From positions 1 through 22,093 of the forward strand of contig NZ_CAKRCF010000047.1 in NCBI RefSeq assembly GCF_934307085.1: DNA of 22,093 nt. The letters are read 5' to 3'. Positions within the stretch are counted from its first letter, which is position 1, and each line of letters begins with the position of its first letter. This DNA comes from an uncultured Anaerobutyricum sp. (GTDB lineage: Bacteria; Bacillota; Clostridia; Lachnospirales; Lachnospiraceae). This document shows positions 1-7,336 of the stretch, one piece after another. The notes under the pieces were generated by a model that searched no databases, was not told the DNA's origin, and saw only the letters and a program-made list of their open reading frames with translations. Position numbers and translations under genes: made by a program.

Positions 1-18
1 TATATGGAGGAATGAAGA

Positions 19-315
19 ATGAACGCAAGTGTAGCAATTCAGGTTTTACCATCTGTACAGGATGAAGAAGAAGTAATTCGTATCGTAGATGAGGTAATCG
101 ATTATATTAAATCCACAGGATTAAATTACTACGTAGGACCATGTGAGACCTCTATCGAAGGTGATTATGATACTTTAATGGAAATCGTAAAGAATTGCCA
201 GTTAGTAGCTGCAAAGGCAGGCTGTAAGGCAATGAACACTTATGTTAAAATTTCATATAAGGCGGAAGGAGATGTACTGACGATTGACAAAAAGGTTACA
301 AAGCATCACCAGTAA
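19..315 (+). CDS. Thiamine-binding protein, MTH1187/YkoF-like (DUF77)
   Basis: This 98-residue protein lacks a signal peptide and matches the small thiamine-binding family (MTH1187, YkoF-like, formerly DUF77). Members form ferredoxin-like folds that bind thiamine or its pyrimidine and usually sit beside thiamine/HMP ABC transporters. Seen here: the N-terminal strand ASVAIQVLPS, the central YYVGPCETSIEGDYDTLMEI block typical of the family, and a C-terminal strand TYVKISYKAEGD. A GGAGG at 6-10 lies 8 nt before the ATG. The permease start overlaps its last 32 bases, which implies translational coupling. Its position ahead of a permease and an NMT1-like binding protein supports a thiamine-precursor role. 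Whether it binds thiamine or HMP cannot be told. Anything upstream of it is outside the window. Confidence 0.85.
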   Translation: MNASVAIQVLPSVQDEEEVIRIVDEVIDYIKSTGLNYYVGPCETSIEGDYDTLMEIVKNCQLVAAKAGCKAMNTYVKISYKAEGDVLTIDKKVTKHHQ

Positions 316-1066
316 GCTTCCTGCAGTAGTTGCATTATGTTTTTTGATTTTACTCTGGCAGTTTTTATGTCAGAGTGGAGCAGTACCGGCATATATGCTG
401 CCTTCTCCAGTGCAAGTGGTAAAAGTGTTAGTAACAGATCTACCAACGATATTAAGGCATGCAAGTGTTACATTGCAGGAGGCCTTTTACGGACTCTGTA
501 TAGGTGTTGCGTTAGCATTTATCATGGCAACATTAATGGATCATTTTCGTATACTTAACAAAGCGTTGTATCCGATTATGATTATCACGCAGACGATTCC
601 GACTATTGCCATTGCACCACTACTTGTATTGTGGATGGGATTTTATATGGCACCCAAAATTACCCTTGTTGTGATTACAACCTTTTTCCCAATTACAGTG
701 GGGTTGCTTGACGGGTACAAGAGCGTGGATAAGGATTCCATTGATCTGATGCGGGCAATGGGAGCAACAAAAGTACAGATATTTTTCCATGTGAAGTTCC
801 CGACTGCGTTGCCACAGTTTTTTTCTGGCTTAAAGATTTCTGCTTCTTACGCAGTTGTAGGAGCAGTTATCTCTGAATGGCTTGGAGGATTTGAGGGACT
901 TGGTGTTTACATGACAAGAGTTTCAAAGGCATATGCCTTCGATAAAATGTTTGCGGTTATTATTTTTATCGTGATTATCAGCCTTCTTTTAATGGGAGTG
1001 GTAAATCTCATCAAAACTCTTTCTCTGCCATGGATAAGAATTGAGAAAAAGGAAGCATTAGAATAA
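284..1066 (+). CDS. ABC transporter permease, ThiX/SsuC-like (thiamine precursor uptake)
   Basis: This 260-residue inner-membrane permease of the BPD/MetI superfamily has about six hydrophobic segments: residues ~11-30, ~62-85, ~98-117, ~122-145, ~182-205 and ~222-243. The cytoplasmic EAA-like loop that docks the ATPase is visible as LMRAMGATKVQIFFHVKFP followed by a GLKISASYAVVGAVISEWLGG helix, as in ThiX, SsuC and TauC. The start is a TTG at 284 that overlaps the upstream gene. An AAGGAG at 266-271 precedes it by 12 nt, which is longer than ideal, but no ATG lies in frame at a better place. The downstream NMT1-like protein and the upstream thiamine-binding protein favour thiamine-precursor (HMP) transport over sulfonate or nitrate. 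The substrate is inferred from context. Confidence 0.85.
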   Translation: MTKRLQSITSKLPAVVALCFLILLWQFLCQSGAVPAYMLPSPVQVVKVLVTDLPTILRHASVTLQEAFYGLCIGVALAFIMATLMDHFRILNKALYPIMIITQTIPTIAIAPLLVLWMGFYMAPKITLVVITTFFPITVGLLDGYKSVDKDSIDLMRAMGATKVQIFFHVKFPTALPQFFSGLKISASYAVVGAVISEWLGGFEGLGVYMTRVSKAYAFDKMFAVIIFIVIISLLLMGVVNLIKTLSLPWIRIEKKEALE

Positions 1067-1115
1067 ATATAAAAAAATAAAACGATATTTTTAGATATTA
1101 AAATGCCATATAAAG

Positions 1116-1285
1116 TAATCTATATGAGTATGTATAATGATATCCTAAGTAAATTACGTGAGTATCATAATGCCATTCAAGTAATTTATATAAGTATGCA
1201 TAATAATATCTAAAATAATCTATATGGATACGAATAATCCTATCCAAAATAATCTATGTGATTTTATAGAAATAGTATCTGAAAA
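1116..1285. repeat. Degenerate ~34-bp tandem repeat, five units
   Basis: Five head-to-tail units begin at 1116, 1150, 1182, 1216 and 1250 and are 32-36 bp long. Each begins TAATYTAT or TAAATTAC and carries an ATATGAGTATG-like middle and an ATATCYAAAA-like end. A partial sixth unit may precede 1116, since ATGCCATATAAAG resembles ATGCCATTCAAG in unit 2. The array fills the gap between the permease and the binding-protein ribosome site. Units 4 and 5 are open in the binding-protein frame, so an upstream ATG at 1224 is possible, but the ribosome site argues against its use. Confidence 0.65.
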
Positions 1286-1301
1286 TTTACAGGAGGAAAT
1301 T

Positions 1302-2345
1302 ATGAAAAAGTTAAACTGGAAAAAAATTGTTGCAGGAACTTTAAGTGCAGTAATGTTATTATCTGTAACTGCATGTGGTTCTTCTAGCACAAAGAGCGAG
1401 AGTGCAAGTACAGAAGCAGGTAAAAAGGAGCTTACAAAAGTAACATTCTGCCTTGATTGGACTCCAAATACAAACCATACAGGAATTTACGCAGCAAAGG
1501 CACTTGGTTATTACGAAGATGCCGGACTTGATGTTGAAATCGTACAGCCACCAGAAAATGGAGCTGCCACTATGTGTGCATCGGGACAGGCTCAGTTTGC
1601 TATCGAAGCACAGGATACAATGGCAGCCGCAATTGATTCCGACAATCCACTTGGAATTACAGCTGTTGCAGGTCTAATTCAGCATAACACATCAGGAATC
1701 ATTTCCAGAAAGGGTGACGGAATTACTAGCCCGAAAGGACTTGAAGGAAAGACTTACTCTACATGGGAATCACCAATTGAGCAGGCCACTTTAAAAACAG
1801 TTATGAAGGATGAAGGGGCAGATTTCAGCAAAGTGAGATTAATTCCTAACAATATCACAGATGAACCAGCGGCATTAAAAGCTAATCAGACAGATGCTAT
1901 CTGGGTATTCTACGGATGGGGTGGAATCAATGCAGAAGTAGAAGGAGTTGACTGTGACTATTGGAATTTCAAAGATATTGACCCAGTATTTGATTATTAT
2001 ACCCCAGTTATGATTGCAAACAATGACTTCTTAAAGAATTCACCGGATGTAGCGAAAGCCTTCCTTGCAGCAACTCAAAAAGGATATCAGTATGCAATTG
2101 ATAATCCAAAGAAGGCTGCAGACCTTCTTATCGCAGGGGATGACACAGGTTCTTTAAAAGGTTCTGAAGATTTAGTATATAAGAGTCAGGAATGGATTTC
2201 CAAACAGTATGTAGCAGATGCAGACAACTGGGGAGTAATCGATGAGACAAGATGGAATAACTTCTATAAATGGCTTGCAGACAATAAGCTGACAACGAAA
2301 GATCTTACAGGACAGGGATTCTCAAACGAGTATCTTCCTAAATAG
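1302..2345 (+). CDS. NMT1/THI5-like substrate-binding lipoprotein, ThiY-like
   Basis: A 347-residue extracytoplasmic binding protein. ATG 1302 is chosen because AGGAGG at 1291-1296 lies 5 nt ahead and because it opens a lipoprotein signal: MKKLNWKK, a hydrophobic stretch, then the lipobox LSVTAC with the acylated Cys at about residue 25. An in-frame ATG at 1224 would bury this signal and is rejected. The mature part has the NMT1/THI5 fold marks: FCLDWTPNTNHTGIYAAKAL at its start, GYYEDAGLDVEIVQPP, a substrate-binding stretch FAIEAQDTMAAA, and KGLEGKTYSTWESP. This pattern is that of ThiY-type binders of the thiamine pyrimidine HMP or derivatives. It partners the permease upstream and probably the ATPase at 3005. 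Substrate is inferred from family and context. Confidence 0.88.
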   Translation: MKKLNWKKIVAGTLSAVMLLSVTACGSSSTKSESASTEAGKKELTKVTFCLDWTPNTNHTGIYAAKALGYYEDAGLDVEIVQPPENGAATMCASGQAQFAIEAQDTMAAAIDSDNPLGITAVAGLIQHNTSGIISRKGDGITSPKGLEGKTYSTWESPIEQATLKTVMKDEGADFSKVRLIPNNITDEPAALKANQTDAIWVFYGWGGINAEVEGVDCDYWNFKDIDPVFDYYTPVMIANNDFLKNSPDVAKAFLAATQKGYQYAIDNPKKAADLLIAGDDTGSLKGSEDLVYKSQEWISKQYVADADNWGVIDETRWNNFYKWLADNKLTTKDLTGQGFSNEYLPK

Positions 2346-2371
2346 TAATTTATGGAGCTGGTACAAACGCC

Positions 2372-2580
2372 GCTAGAGAAGATTGAGTAGCCAGAGTACC
2401 AAAGGCACCAAAAAAATTATCTCATTTTGTTCCGTTGTGCTAAACGTTCCATTTCGCCCAATAAAGCAGAAACTTCGGAGAAAGCAGTCCGAAGTTTCTA
2501 TGGTCAAAACTCCACAGCACAAAGTCACAAAATGAGATAATTTTTTTGGTGCCTTTTTCGTCGTCTTTGTGCACTCTAGC
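2372..2580. repeat. Long palindromic repeat, family I copy 1
   Basis: A 209-bp palindrome starts 27 nt after the binding-protein stop. GCTAGAG at 2372-2378 mirrors CTCTAGC at 2574-2580. Inside, 2401-2430 is a perfect 30-base reverse complement of 2527-2556. The interior holds TTCCGTTGTGCTAAACG, then a hairpin of AGAAACTTCGG with CCGAAGTTTCT, then ATGGTCAAAA and CAGCACAAAGTCACAAAA. The same interior recurs at 16228-16518, while the outer arms differ. The T-run on the right arm could end transcription from upstream. An apparent minus-strand ORF here is a by-product of the palindrome. Confidence 0.85.
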
Positions 2581-2813
2581 AAAACTTTCCTTAATGCGGC
2601 TGTTTAAATTCTATTACCAGCAAATGAAAGGAAATACCTATGGTTTCAGACAAAATCTTTAGCAAATATACTTTTATATAATATATAGCAGTTTAAAATT
2701 TTCCCTGTTTTTAAACTTAAGAATAGTGAGTATTGACAAAGACTTTGAAAAATATAGTTTTTTTCATAGCCTTCTGATAAATCCTCTTCTCTCTGATTGT
2801 AATTTGTAAATTC
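2581..2813. other. AT-rich spacer, no gene seen
   Basis: This stretch lies between two palindromes inside the transport locus. It is AT-rich and has no ORF with a ribosome site and no recognisable repeat. A TTGACA at about 2734 lacks a TATAAT-like box at 16-18 nt, so I do not call a promoter. Confidence 0.5.
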
Positions 2814-2967
2814 AGGTGAAAATTCCTACAGTATATATGAATGAAACAGCTACTGAAGATGACTTTCTGCCGGATTGCTCAAGAAAATTGGAAAATAAAT
2901 CCTTATTTAAGAAGTCATCTATGCAATCCGAACACAAAATCTTCCTCAGTAGCGTCTTATTTCACCT
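2814..2967. repeat. Imperfect palindrome upstream of the ATPase gene
   Basis: Outer arms AGGTGAAA (2814-2821) and TTTCACCT (2960-2967) match, as do GCTACTGA (2849-2856) and TCAGTAGC (2946-2953), and CGGATTGC (2871-2878) and GCAATCCG (2923-2930). A further pairing of AGATGACTT (2857-2865) with AAGTCATCT (2912-2920) crosses the CGGATTGC helix, so the two are exclusive or form a pseudoknot. The element ends 37 nt before the ATPase start and probably lies in its leader. Confidence 0.65.
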
Positions 2968-3004
2968 CACCAAATTACTATTTTAAAGAAAGGAATGGGA
3001 CAAT

Positions 3005-3739
3005 ATGGTTCTTTTAAAAGCTGAACATATTACAAAAAAATATAGTGGAAGAACTATAATTAAAGACATTAATATCGAGCTTCATAAAGGAGAACTGATT
3101 TCTCTTCTTGGTGTCAGTGGTTCTGGAAAGACAACTCTTTTCCATGTCCTTTCCGGTCTGACAACGCCAGAAGAGGGAAAAGTTCTGTTGAACGGAGAAG
3201 ATATTACTTCCAAACCGGGGCAGATTAGTTATATGCTTCAGAAAGATTTACTTTTTCCACATAAGAAAATAATCGACAATACTTCATTACCGCTCGTTCT
3301 TCATGGAATGAACAAAAAGGAAGCCAGAGAAAAAGCACAGACTTATTTTAAAGATTTTGGACTTGAGGGGACAGAATACCAGTATCCTTCCCAGCTTTCT
3401 GGAGGAATGCGTCAGAGAGCAGCCCTTCTTCGAACCTATCTTTCCTCAAATGGGGTGGCCCTTCTGGACGAACCATTTAGTGCACTTGATACTATTACAA
3501 AAACAGCAATTCACAAGTGGTATCTTGAAGTGATGCAGCATATTGATTTATCTACAATTTTTATTACTCATGATATTGATGAGGCAATTCTTCTTTCTGA
3601 CAGAATTTATATTCTTAACGGAAAACCGGGAGAAATACGTGATGAAATCGTCATCAGGGAAAAGAAACCAAGAGTAGAAGATTTCTATCTTACAGATCAG
3701 TTTTTGGCATATAAACGAGAAATAATAGCAAAACTTTAA
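3005..3739 (+). CDS. ABC transporter ATP-binding protein, ThiZ/SsuB-like
   Basis: This 244-residue cytoplasmic ATPase of the nitrate/sulfonate/thiamine-precursor group shows every motif in order: Walker A GVSGSGKTT (~residues 36-44), a Q-loop in ISYMLQKDLLFPHK, the signature LSGGMRQRAALLRT, Walker B VALLDEPFSALD and the H-loop ITHDIDEA. It most likely powers the permease at 284-1066. An AAGGA at about 2990-2994 precedes the ATG by 10 nt. It is separated from the binding-protein gene by about 660 bp with two palindromes, so it may be transcribed on its own or depend on readthrough. The strong terminator-like palindrome at 3771-3883 follows. Assignment to this transporter rests on adjacency and subfamily. 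Confidence 0.88.
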   Translation: MVLLKAEHITKKYSGRTIIKDINIELHKGELISLLGVSGSGKTTLFHVLSGLTTPEEGKVLLNGEDITSKPGQISYMLQKDLLFPHKKIIDNTSLPLVLHGMNKKEAREKAQTYFKDFGLEGTEYQYPSQLSGGMRQRAALLRTYLSSNGVALLDEPFSALDTITKTAIHKWYLEVMQHIDLSTIFITHDIDEAILLSDRIYILNGKPGEIRDEIVIREKKPRVEDFYLTDQFLAYKREIIAKL

Positions 3740-3770
3740 AATTTGATGTGTTAAATTTAGAGTGAACAGA

Positions 3771-3883
3771 AAAGTCGAACCTTATATTATAAAAAAATGT
3801 GTTTTACAGTAAGTTTGAACTGCAATCTAACAGGTTGAATACTGTGAAAAGAGGCATTTTGTATCATACAAGGTTCGGCTTTT
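3771..3883. terminator. Bidirectional terminator-like palindrome
   Basis: Left arm 3771-3799 and right arm 3855-3883 are imperfect reverse complements (AAAGTCGAACC with GGTTCGGCTTT at the base, with wobble and mismatches further in). An inner ACAGTA/TACTGT helix lies at 3806-3845. T-runs on the + strand after 3880 and A-runs before 3774 fit use by both converging genes: the ATPase (+) and the L,D-transpeptidase (-). Confidence 0.7.
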
Positions 3884-3895
3884 TTGAATATTTAT

Positions 3896-3920
3896 CCTCT
3901 TCCAGCAAGAAGAGGACGCA
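3896..3920. terminator. Small hairpin 3' of the L,D-transpeptidase gene
   Basis: TCCTCTTC and GAAGAGGA around CCAGCAA form a short perfect stem between the two converging genes. It may protect or help form the 3' end of the minus-strand transcript. There is no strong U-tract directly after it, so the role is uncertain. Confidence 0.4.
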
Positions 3921-3987
3921 TGAAAAAACTTTCATTTTTTCACACGCCCAAGATGTCACGTATCTAGATCTAAAAATAAAATTATTT

Positions 3988-4902
3988 TTATTTTTTGAAT
4001 GCAGGATCTGTTGGATCATACTTTTGGTTGCCAGGAATCTTTCCGGTTGTATCTTTCAATGTGATTTTTCCAAATGGTCCTTTGTTGGAAGAACGGTAGA
4101 TGCGAACAGGGATTCTGTAGCGGTTTGTTTTTGCAATATCATAAACAAGTTTTGCATTACCTGCCTGTACACGGATGCATGCGGTAGTCTGATTCGTTCC
4201 AAGTCCATTGTAGGTACTGGCAATCAGCTTTTTATTGCTTGTGCCACGATACATTTCAGAGTGAATCCAGCTCTTTGTTCCACCTACAAGTACACCCCAC
4301 TGATAATAGTGCCATGGGTGGCTTTTTTTGTAGATAAACCATCTTCTTGCAGTTCCTTTGGAGAGATAGTGATTTCCGACATAAGTGCTTTTCCCATCTC
4401 TTGCAGTAGAGCAGACAACAGTTTTAGCTGGAATGTCGTATTTTTTTGTTTTACTGTCATAGAGAAGAAATGTAATATTGTGTGTTGTCAGATTTAACTG
4501 AAACTTCATTTTTTTCTTCTTATAACTGGAACCAAAAGTTTTAAAAAGGTCAGTAGAGAGCTTTCCATTTTTATTGAAATAATACTTATATTTGGTGTTG
4601 CTGCCGCTGTAATCTTTTAAGTATTTCCAACCAGTAACAGCTTTTCCGTTTTTTAAATAATAGCGATTCCCGTTCCAGTTTTTCCAACCGGTATATTTAG
4701 TGAAAACGCCACGTTTATAATATTTGTTATTTGCAATACCAGAGAACAGAACACCGTTATAGTAAAATTTACTGTCATCTGTTGTAGTAGTTGGTGTAGT
4801 TGCTGCCTGTACATTTATTCCTTTTTGAGAGGCAAAGCCTGTACTGAAAGTCAGAATAAATATAAGGGAAAAGATAGTAAACTGCTTAATAAATTTTTTC
4901 AT
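3988..4902 (-). CDS. Secreted L,D-transpeptidase-like (YkuD) protein with wall-binding repeats
   Basis: A 304-residue exported protein. A signal peptide (MKKFIKQF, then a hydrophobic run to about residue 24) is followed by a Thr-rich linker and two to three choline/glucan-binding-type repeats at residues ~45-120 (GWKNWNGNRYYLKNGKAVTGW and similar). The C-terminal half (~131-275) fits a YkuD L,D-transpeptidase: IHSEMYRG with His214, then TTACIRV with Cys242 and Arg244, then AGNAKLVYD. L,D-transpeptidases make 3-3 crosslinks in peptidoglycan. The usual SHGC box is TTAC here, so the second conserved His is missing; the first His, Cys and Arg remain. AGGAGGT lies 4 nt before the ATG on the minus strand, with a promoter at 4942-4970. 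Activity is not certain. Confidence 0.82.
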   Translation of the reverse strand: MKKFIKQFTIFSLIFILTFSTGFASQKGINVQAATTPTTTTDDSKFYYNGVLFSGIANNKYYKRGVFTKYTGWKNWNGNRYYLKNGKAVTGWKYLKDYSGSNTKYKYYFNKNGKLSTDLFKTFGSSYKKKKMKFQLNLTTHNITFLLYDSKTKKYDIPAKTVVCSTARDGKSTYVGNHYLSKGTARRWFIYKKSHPWHYYQWGVLVGGTKSWIHSEMYRGTSNKKLIASTYNGLGTNQTTACIRVQAGNAKLVYDIAKTNRYRIPVRIYRSSNKGPFGKITLKDTTGKIPGNQKYDPTDPAFKK

Positions 4903-4941
4903 GATACCTCCTGTATTTTTATTTGATAATTTCTATATTAA

Positions 4942-4970
4942 ATCTTAATCGCTTAGGCTTCAAATGTCAA
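4942..4970 (-). promoter_or_regulatory. Promoter for the L,D-transpeptidase gene
   Basis: On the minus strand, TTGACA (4965-4970) and TAAGAT (4942-4947) are 17 nt apart. The gene begins 40 nt downstream. The -35 is perfect and the -10 is moderate (4 of 6). Confidence 0.6.
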
Positions 4971-5072
4971 GAAAAGAAAGAATCAAGCAAAATATTACCA
5001 ATAGAAAGTCAGAATATCATAAATTGTTGTAAATTTTACATAATAATATCAAGAAATTCGTAATGGTTGTGT

Positions 5073-5101
5073 TTGACCCATATTTTTGGCAGTGATATAA
5101 T
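5073..5101 (+). promoter_or_regulatory. Promoter for the diol dehydratase reactivase gene
   Basis: TTGACC (5073-5078) and a perfect TATAAT (5096-5101) are separated by 17 nt, a sigma-A type promoter. It lies about 110 nt upstream of the start at 5213, which leaves a leader of roughly 105 nt in which I see no known riboswitch. Confidence 0.75.
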
Positions 5102-5212
5102 TTATACATAATATTGTGTAATTTTACAAGTGCACGATAGCTGAATTATAAAACCGCCTGACAAATATGTCCGGTAATCCAGATAATGTGGGTGGAAGAA
5201 AGGATGGGAGAT

Positions 5213-7033
5213 ATGAAGTATGTAGCGGGTGTAGACATAGGTAATGCTACCACAGAGGTCGCTCTTGCAAAAATCGATGGTCAGGATATTGAATTCCTGG
5301 CAAGTGGTATTGGACCTACAACCGGAATCAAGGGGACTTTGCAAAATATCAGCGGAGTTTTCATGTCTTTGAAGAATGCTCTTGAAAAGGTAGGCATGGA
5401 CTATAGTGATTTAGCAGAGATTCGTATTAACGAGGCTGCTCCGGTTATCGGAGATGTAGCGATGGAGACAATTTCTGAGACCGTTATCACAGAGTCAACA
5501 GTAATCGGTCATAATCCAAATACACCAGGTGGAACAGGAATTGGTGTTGGGACATCTGTACTTGTAACAGAGCTTTCTAAAATCAAAGAAGCAAAGGATG
5601 TTATTGTAATTGTTCCAGATAAAGTTGGTTTTGCGCATGCAGCAACACTGATGAATCAGGCAGGGGATAATATAAATATTGCGGGTGCAATTGTTCAGGC
5701 AGATGATGGTGTTTTATTGAATAATCGTCTGGATAAAAAGATTCCTATTATTGATGAGGTCGCCATGATTGAGAAAGTTCCTTTAGGAATGACTTGTGCA
5801 ATCGAGGTAGCACAGCAGGGAACCGTATTATCTACTCTTTCTAATCCGTACGGAATTGCAACAGTATTTGATTTGAATTCTGAAGAAACAAAAAGAGTAG
5901 TTCCAATTGCACGTTCTTTGATTGGGGCACGATCTGGAGTAGTAATCAAAACGCCTACTGGTGACGTAAAGGAAAGAAGTATCAAAGCGGGAACAATCAA
6001 TATTATTGGTCTTAAAAAAGAAGTAGATGTAGATGTTGACGAGGGTGCAGACAAGATTATGGAAGCTATCTCTTCTATCCAGGATATTGATGATATTCAG
6101 GGAGAGACAGGAACGAATGCAGGTAACATGTTGAATAAGGTTCGTCGTGTTATGGCAGGTCTTACAAACAAGAGTCCTCAGGATATTAAGATTCAGGATT
6201 TACTGGCAGTAGATACTTTTAATCCACAGAAGGTTGTCGGCGGTATCGCAGACGAATTTGCATTGGAGAATGCTGTTGGAATTGCTGCTATGGTTAAGTC
6301 TGACCGTCTTCAGATGGAGATGATTGCTCAGGTTCTTACTGAGAAGTTAAAAGTTCCTGTATACGTTGGCGGTGTTGAGGCTGACATGGCAATCAAGGGG
6401 GCATTAACTACTCCTGGTACAAGTGTTCCATTAGCTATCGTTGATATGGGCGCAGGTTCTACGGATGCATCTATTATTAACAGAGAAGGTAAAGTAAAGT
6501 TAATTCATTTGGCAGGTGCAGGAAATATGGTTTCTCTGTTAATTCAGTCTGAACTTGGTTTAGATGATTTTGAATTGGCAGAGGATGTTAAGAAATATAC
6601 ACTTGCGAAGGTAGAGAGTCTTTTCCATATCCGTCACGAGAATGGAACTGTGCAGTTCTTTGATAAACCATTAGACCCATCTATTTTTGCTAAAGTAGTT
6701 CTTGTAAAAGAGAATGATGAGCTTGTACCGTTAGATGGTGTAGAATCCTTAGAAAAAGTAAAACAGGTTCGTATGGAAGCAAAGAAAAAAGTATTTGTAA
6801 CGAATGCAATCCGTTCCTTATCAAAAGTTAGTCCTACAGGTAATCCAAGAGATATTCAGTTTGTTGTAATGGTTGGTGGATCTGCTCTTGATTTTGAAAT
6901 TCCTAACTTTGTAACAGATGCTTTAGCTGATTATGAGATTGTTGCCGGACGTGGTAATATCCGTGGTTGCGAAGGACCTCGTAATGCGGTTGCTACAGGT
7001 CTTGCTATGGCTTGTGTTGAGCAGGATGATTAA
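5213..7033 (+). CDS. Diol/glycerol dehydratase reactivase large subunit (PduG/DdrA family)
   Basis: A 606-residue actin-like ATPase. PduG/DdrA proteins eject damaged cobalamin from coenzyme-B12-dependent diol or glycerol dehydratase in an ATP-dependent way, together with a small subunit. Near-diagnostic segments are the phosphate-binding start YVAGVDIGNATTEVAL, TTGIKGTL, RINEAAPVIGDVAMETI, IGHNPNTPGGTG, LSNPYGIATVFDL, IQDLLAVDT, a second nucleotide site VDMGAGSTDASIIN, and the C-terminal GRGNIRGCEGPRNAVATGLA. The length is normal for the large subunit. ATG 5213 is preferred: AAAGGA sits about 8 nt upstream and the protein then opens MKYVAGVDIG as in homologues. ATG 5204 would have its ribosome site too close. 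It stands alone, with its own promoter and terminator. No dehydratase or small subunit (DdrB/PduH) is in the window, so its client is unknown. Confidence 0.92.
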   Translation: MKYVAGVDIGNATTEVALAKIDGQDIEFLASGIGPTTGIKGTLQNISGVFMSLKNALEKVGMDYSDLAEIRINEAAPVIGDVAMETISETVITESTVIGHNPNTPGGTGIGVGTSVLVTELSKIKEAKDVIVIVPDKVGFAHAATLMNQAGDNINIAGAIVQADDGVLLNNRLDKKIPIIDEVAMIEKVPLGMTCAIEVAQQGTVLSTLSNPYGIATVFDLNSEETKRVVPIARSLIGARSGVVIKTPTGDVKERSIKAGTINIIGLKKEVDVDVDEGADKIMEAISSIQDIDDIQGETGTNAGNMLNKVRRVMAGLTNKSPQDIKIQDLLAVDTFNPQKVVGGIADEFALENAVGIAAMVKSDRLQMEMIAQVLTEKLKVPVYVGGVEADMAIKGALTTPGTSVPLAIVDMGAGSTDASIINREGKVKLIHLAGAGNMVSLLIQSELGLDDFELAEDVKKYTLAKVESLFHIRHENGTVQFFDKPLDPSIFAKVVLVKENDELVPLDGVESLEKVKQVRMEAKKKVFVTNAIRSLSKVSPTGNPRDIQFVVMVGGSALDFEIPNFVTDALADYEIVAGRGNIRGCEGPRNAVATGLAMACVEQDD

Positions 7034-7115
7034 ATAATAAGATATGTGAATTACCAGAGTATTTTTCAAACACGCTCTAAGCTAAGTTGTAGTTTATGTA
7101 ATTTCAGTATCATAG

Positions 7116-7158
7116 AATCCCACAGGATATTGCTTGTGACAGCGATTTCTGTGGGATT
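7116..7158 (+). terminator. Terminator after the reactivase gene
   Basis: AATCCCACAG (7116-7125) pairs perfectly with CTGTGGGATT (7149-7158) around a 23-nt loop, followed by a short T-rich stretch. It lies about 80 nt past the stop. Confidence 0.65.
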
Positions 7159-7307
7159 TATTCTTAAAACATATTTGCAGCATATTTATATGTTATGATA
7201 GCAATATTGTGGAAATCGTTCTGCCGAAAGTCAGGTTGTGTAACCACAGTACATAAATTAAAAATTTCATCATTCCTATTATTTCAACAAAGAAAAAACT
7301 GAGTAAG

Positions 7308-7336
7308 TTGACAGGAATTAAGAGCTTATTTATAAT
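7308..7336 (+). promoter_or_regulatory. Promoter for the SGNH hydrolase / BIG_2 protein operon
   Basis: Perfect TTGACA (7308-7313) and perfect TATAAT (7331-7336) with a 17-nt spacer. The first gene begins at 7423, so the leader is about 80 nt. Confidence 0.85.

Noticed and set aside
1116..1285. CRISPR array
   Set aside because: The repeat units abut with no unique spacers, are degenerate and have no cas genes nearby.
1224..1301. Earlier ATG for the substrate-binding lipoprotein
   Set aside because: It has no ribosome site, lies in the tandem repeat and would place 26 polar residues before the signal peptide.
2373..2582. Minus-strand ORF of 69 codons
   Set aside because: It lies exactly on the family I palindrome, which reads alike on both strands. 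It has no ribosome site and low-complexity ends.
2811..2880. Cobalamin-riboswitch-like words (GGTGAAAAT...CC...ACAGCTACTG)
   Set aside because: The spacing is wrong, the conserved 3' half is absent, and these words are part of the palindrome arms. Resemblance is probably chance.
1..3740. TPP riboswitch for the thiamine-type transporter
   Set aside because: No CTGAGA...ACCTGATC-type pair was found in the intergenic parts. One could lie upstream of the window.
3799..4497. Plus-strand ORF of 232 codons
   Set aside because: It is antisense to the well-supported L,D-transpeptidase gene, is Cys/Phe/Ser-rich like a shadow frame, starts inside a terminator hairpin and has no ribosome site.
7160..7300. 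Possible riboswitch upstream of the SGNH hydrolase
   Set aside because: The local structure is weak, it lies upstream of the strong promoter and so outside that transcript, and no known consensus was recognised.
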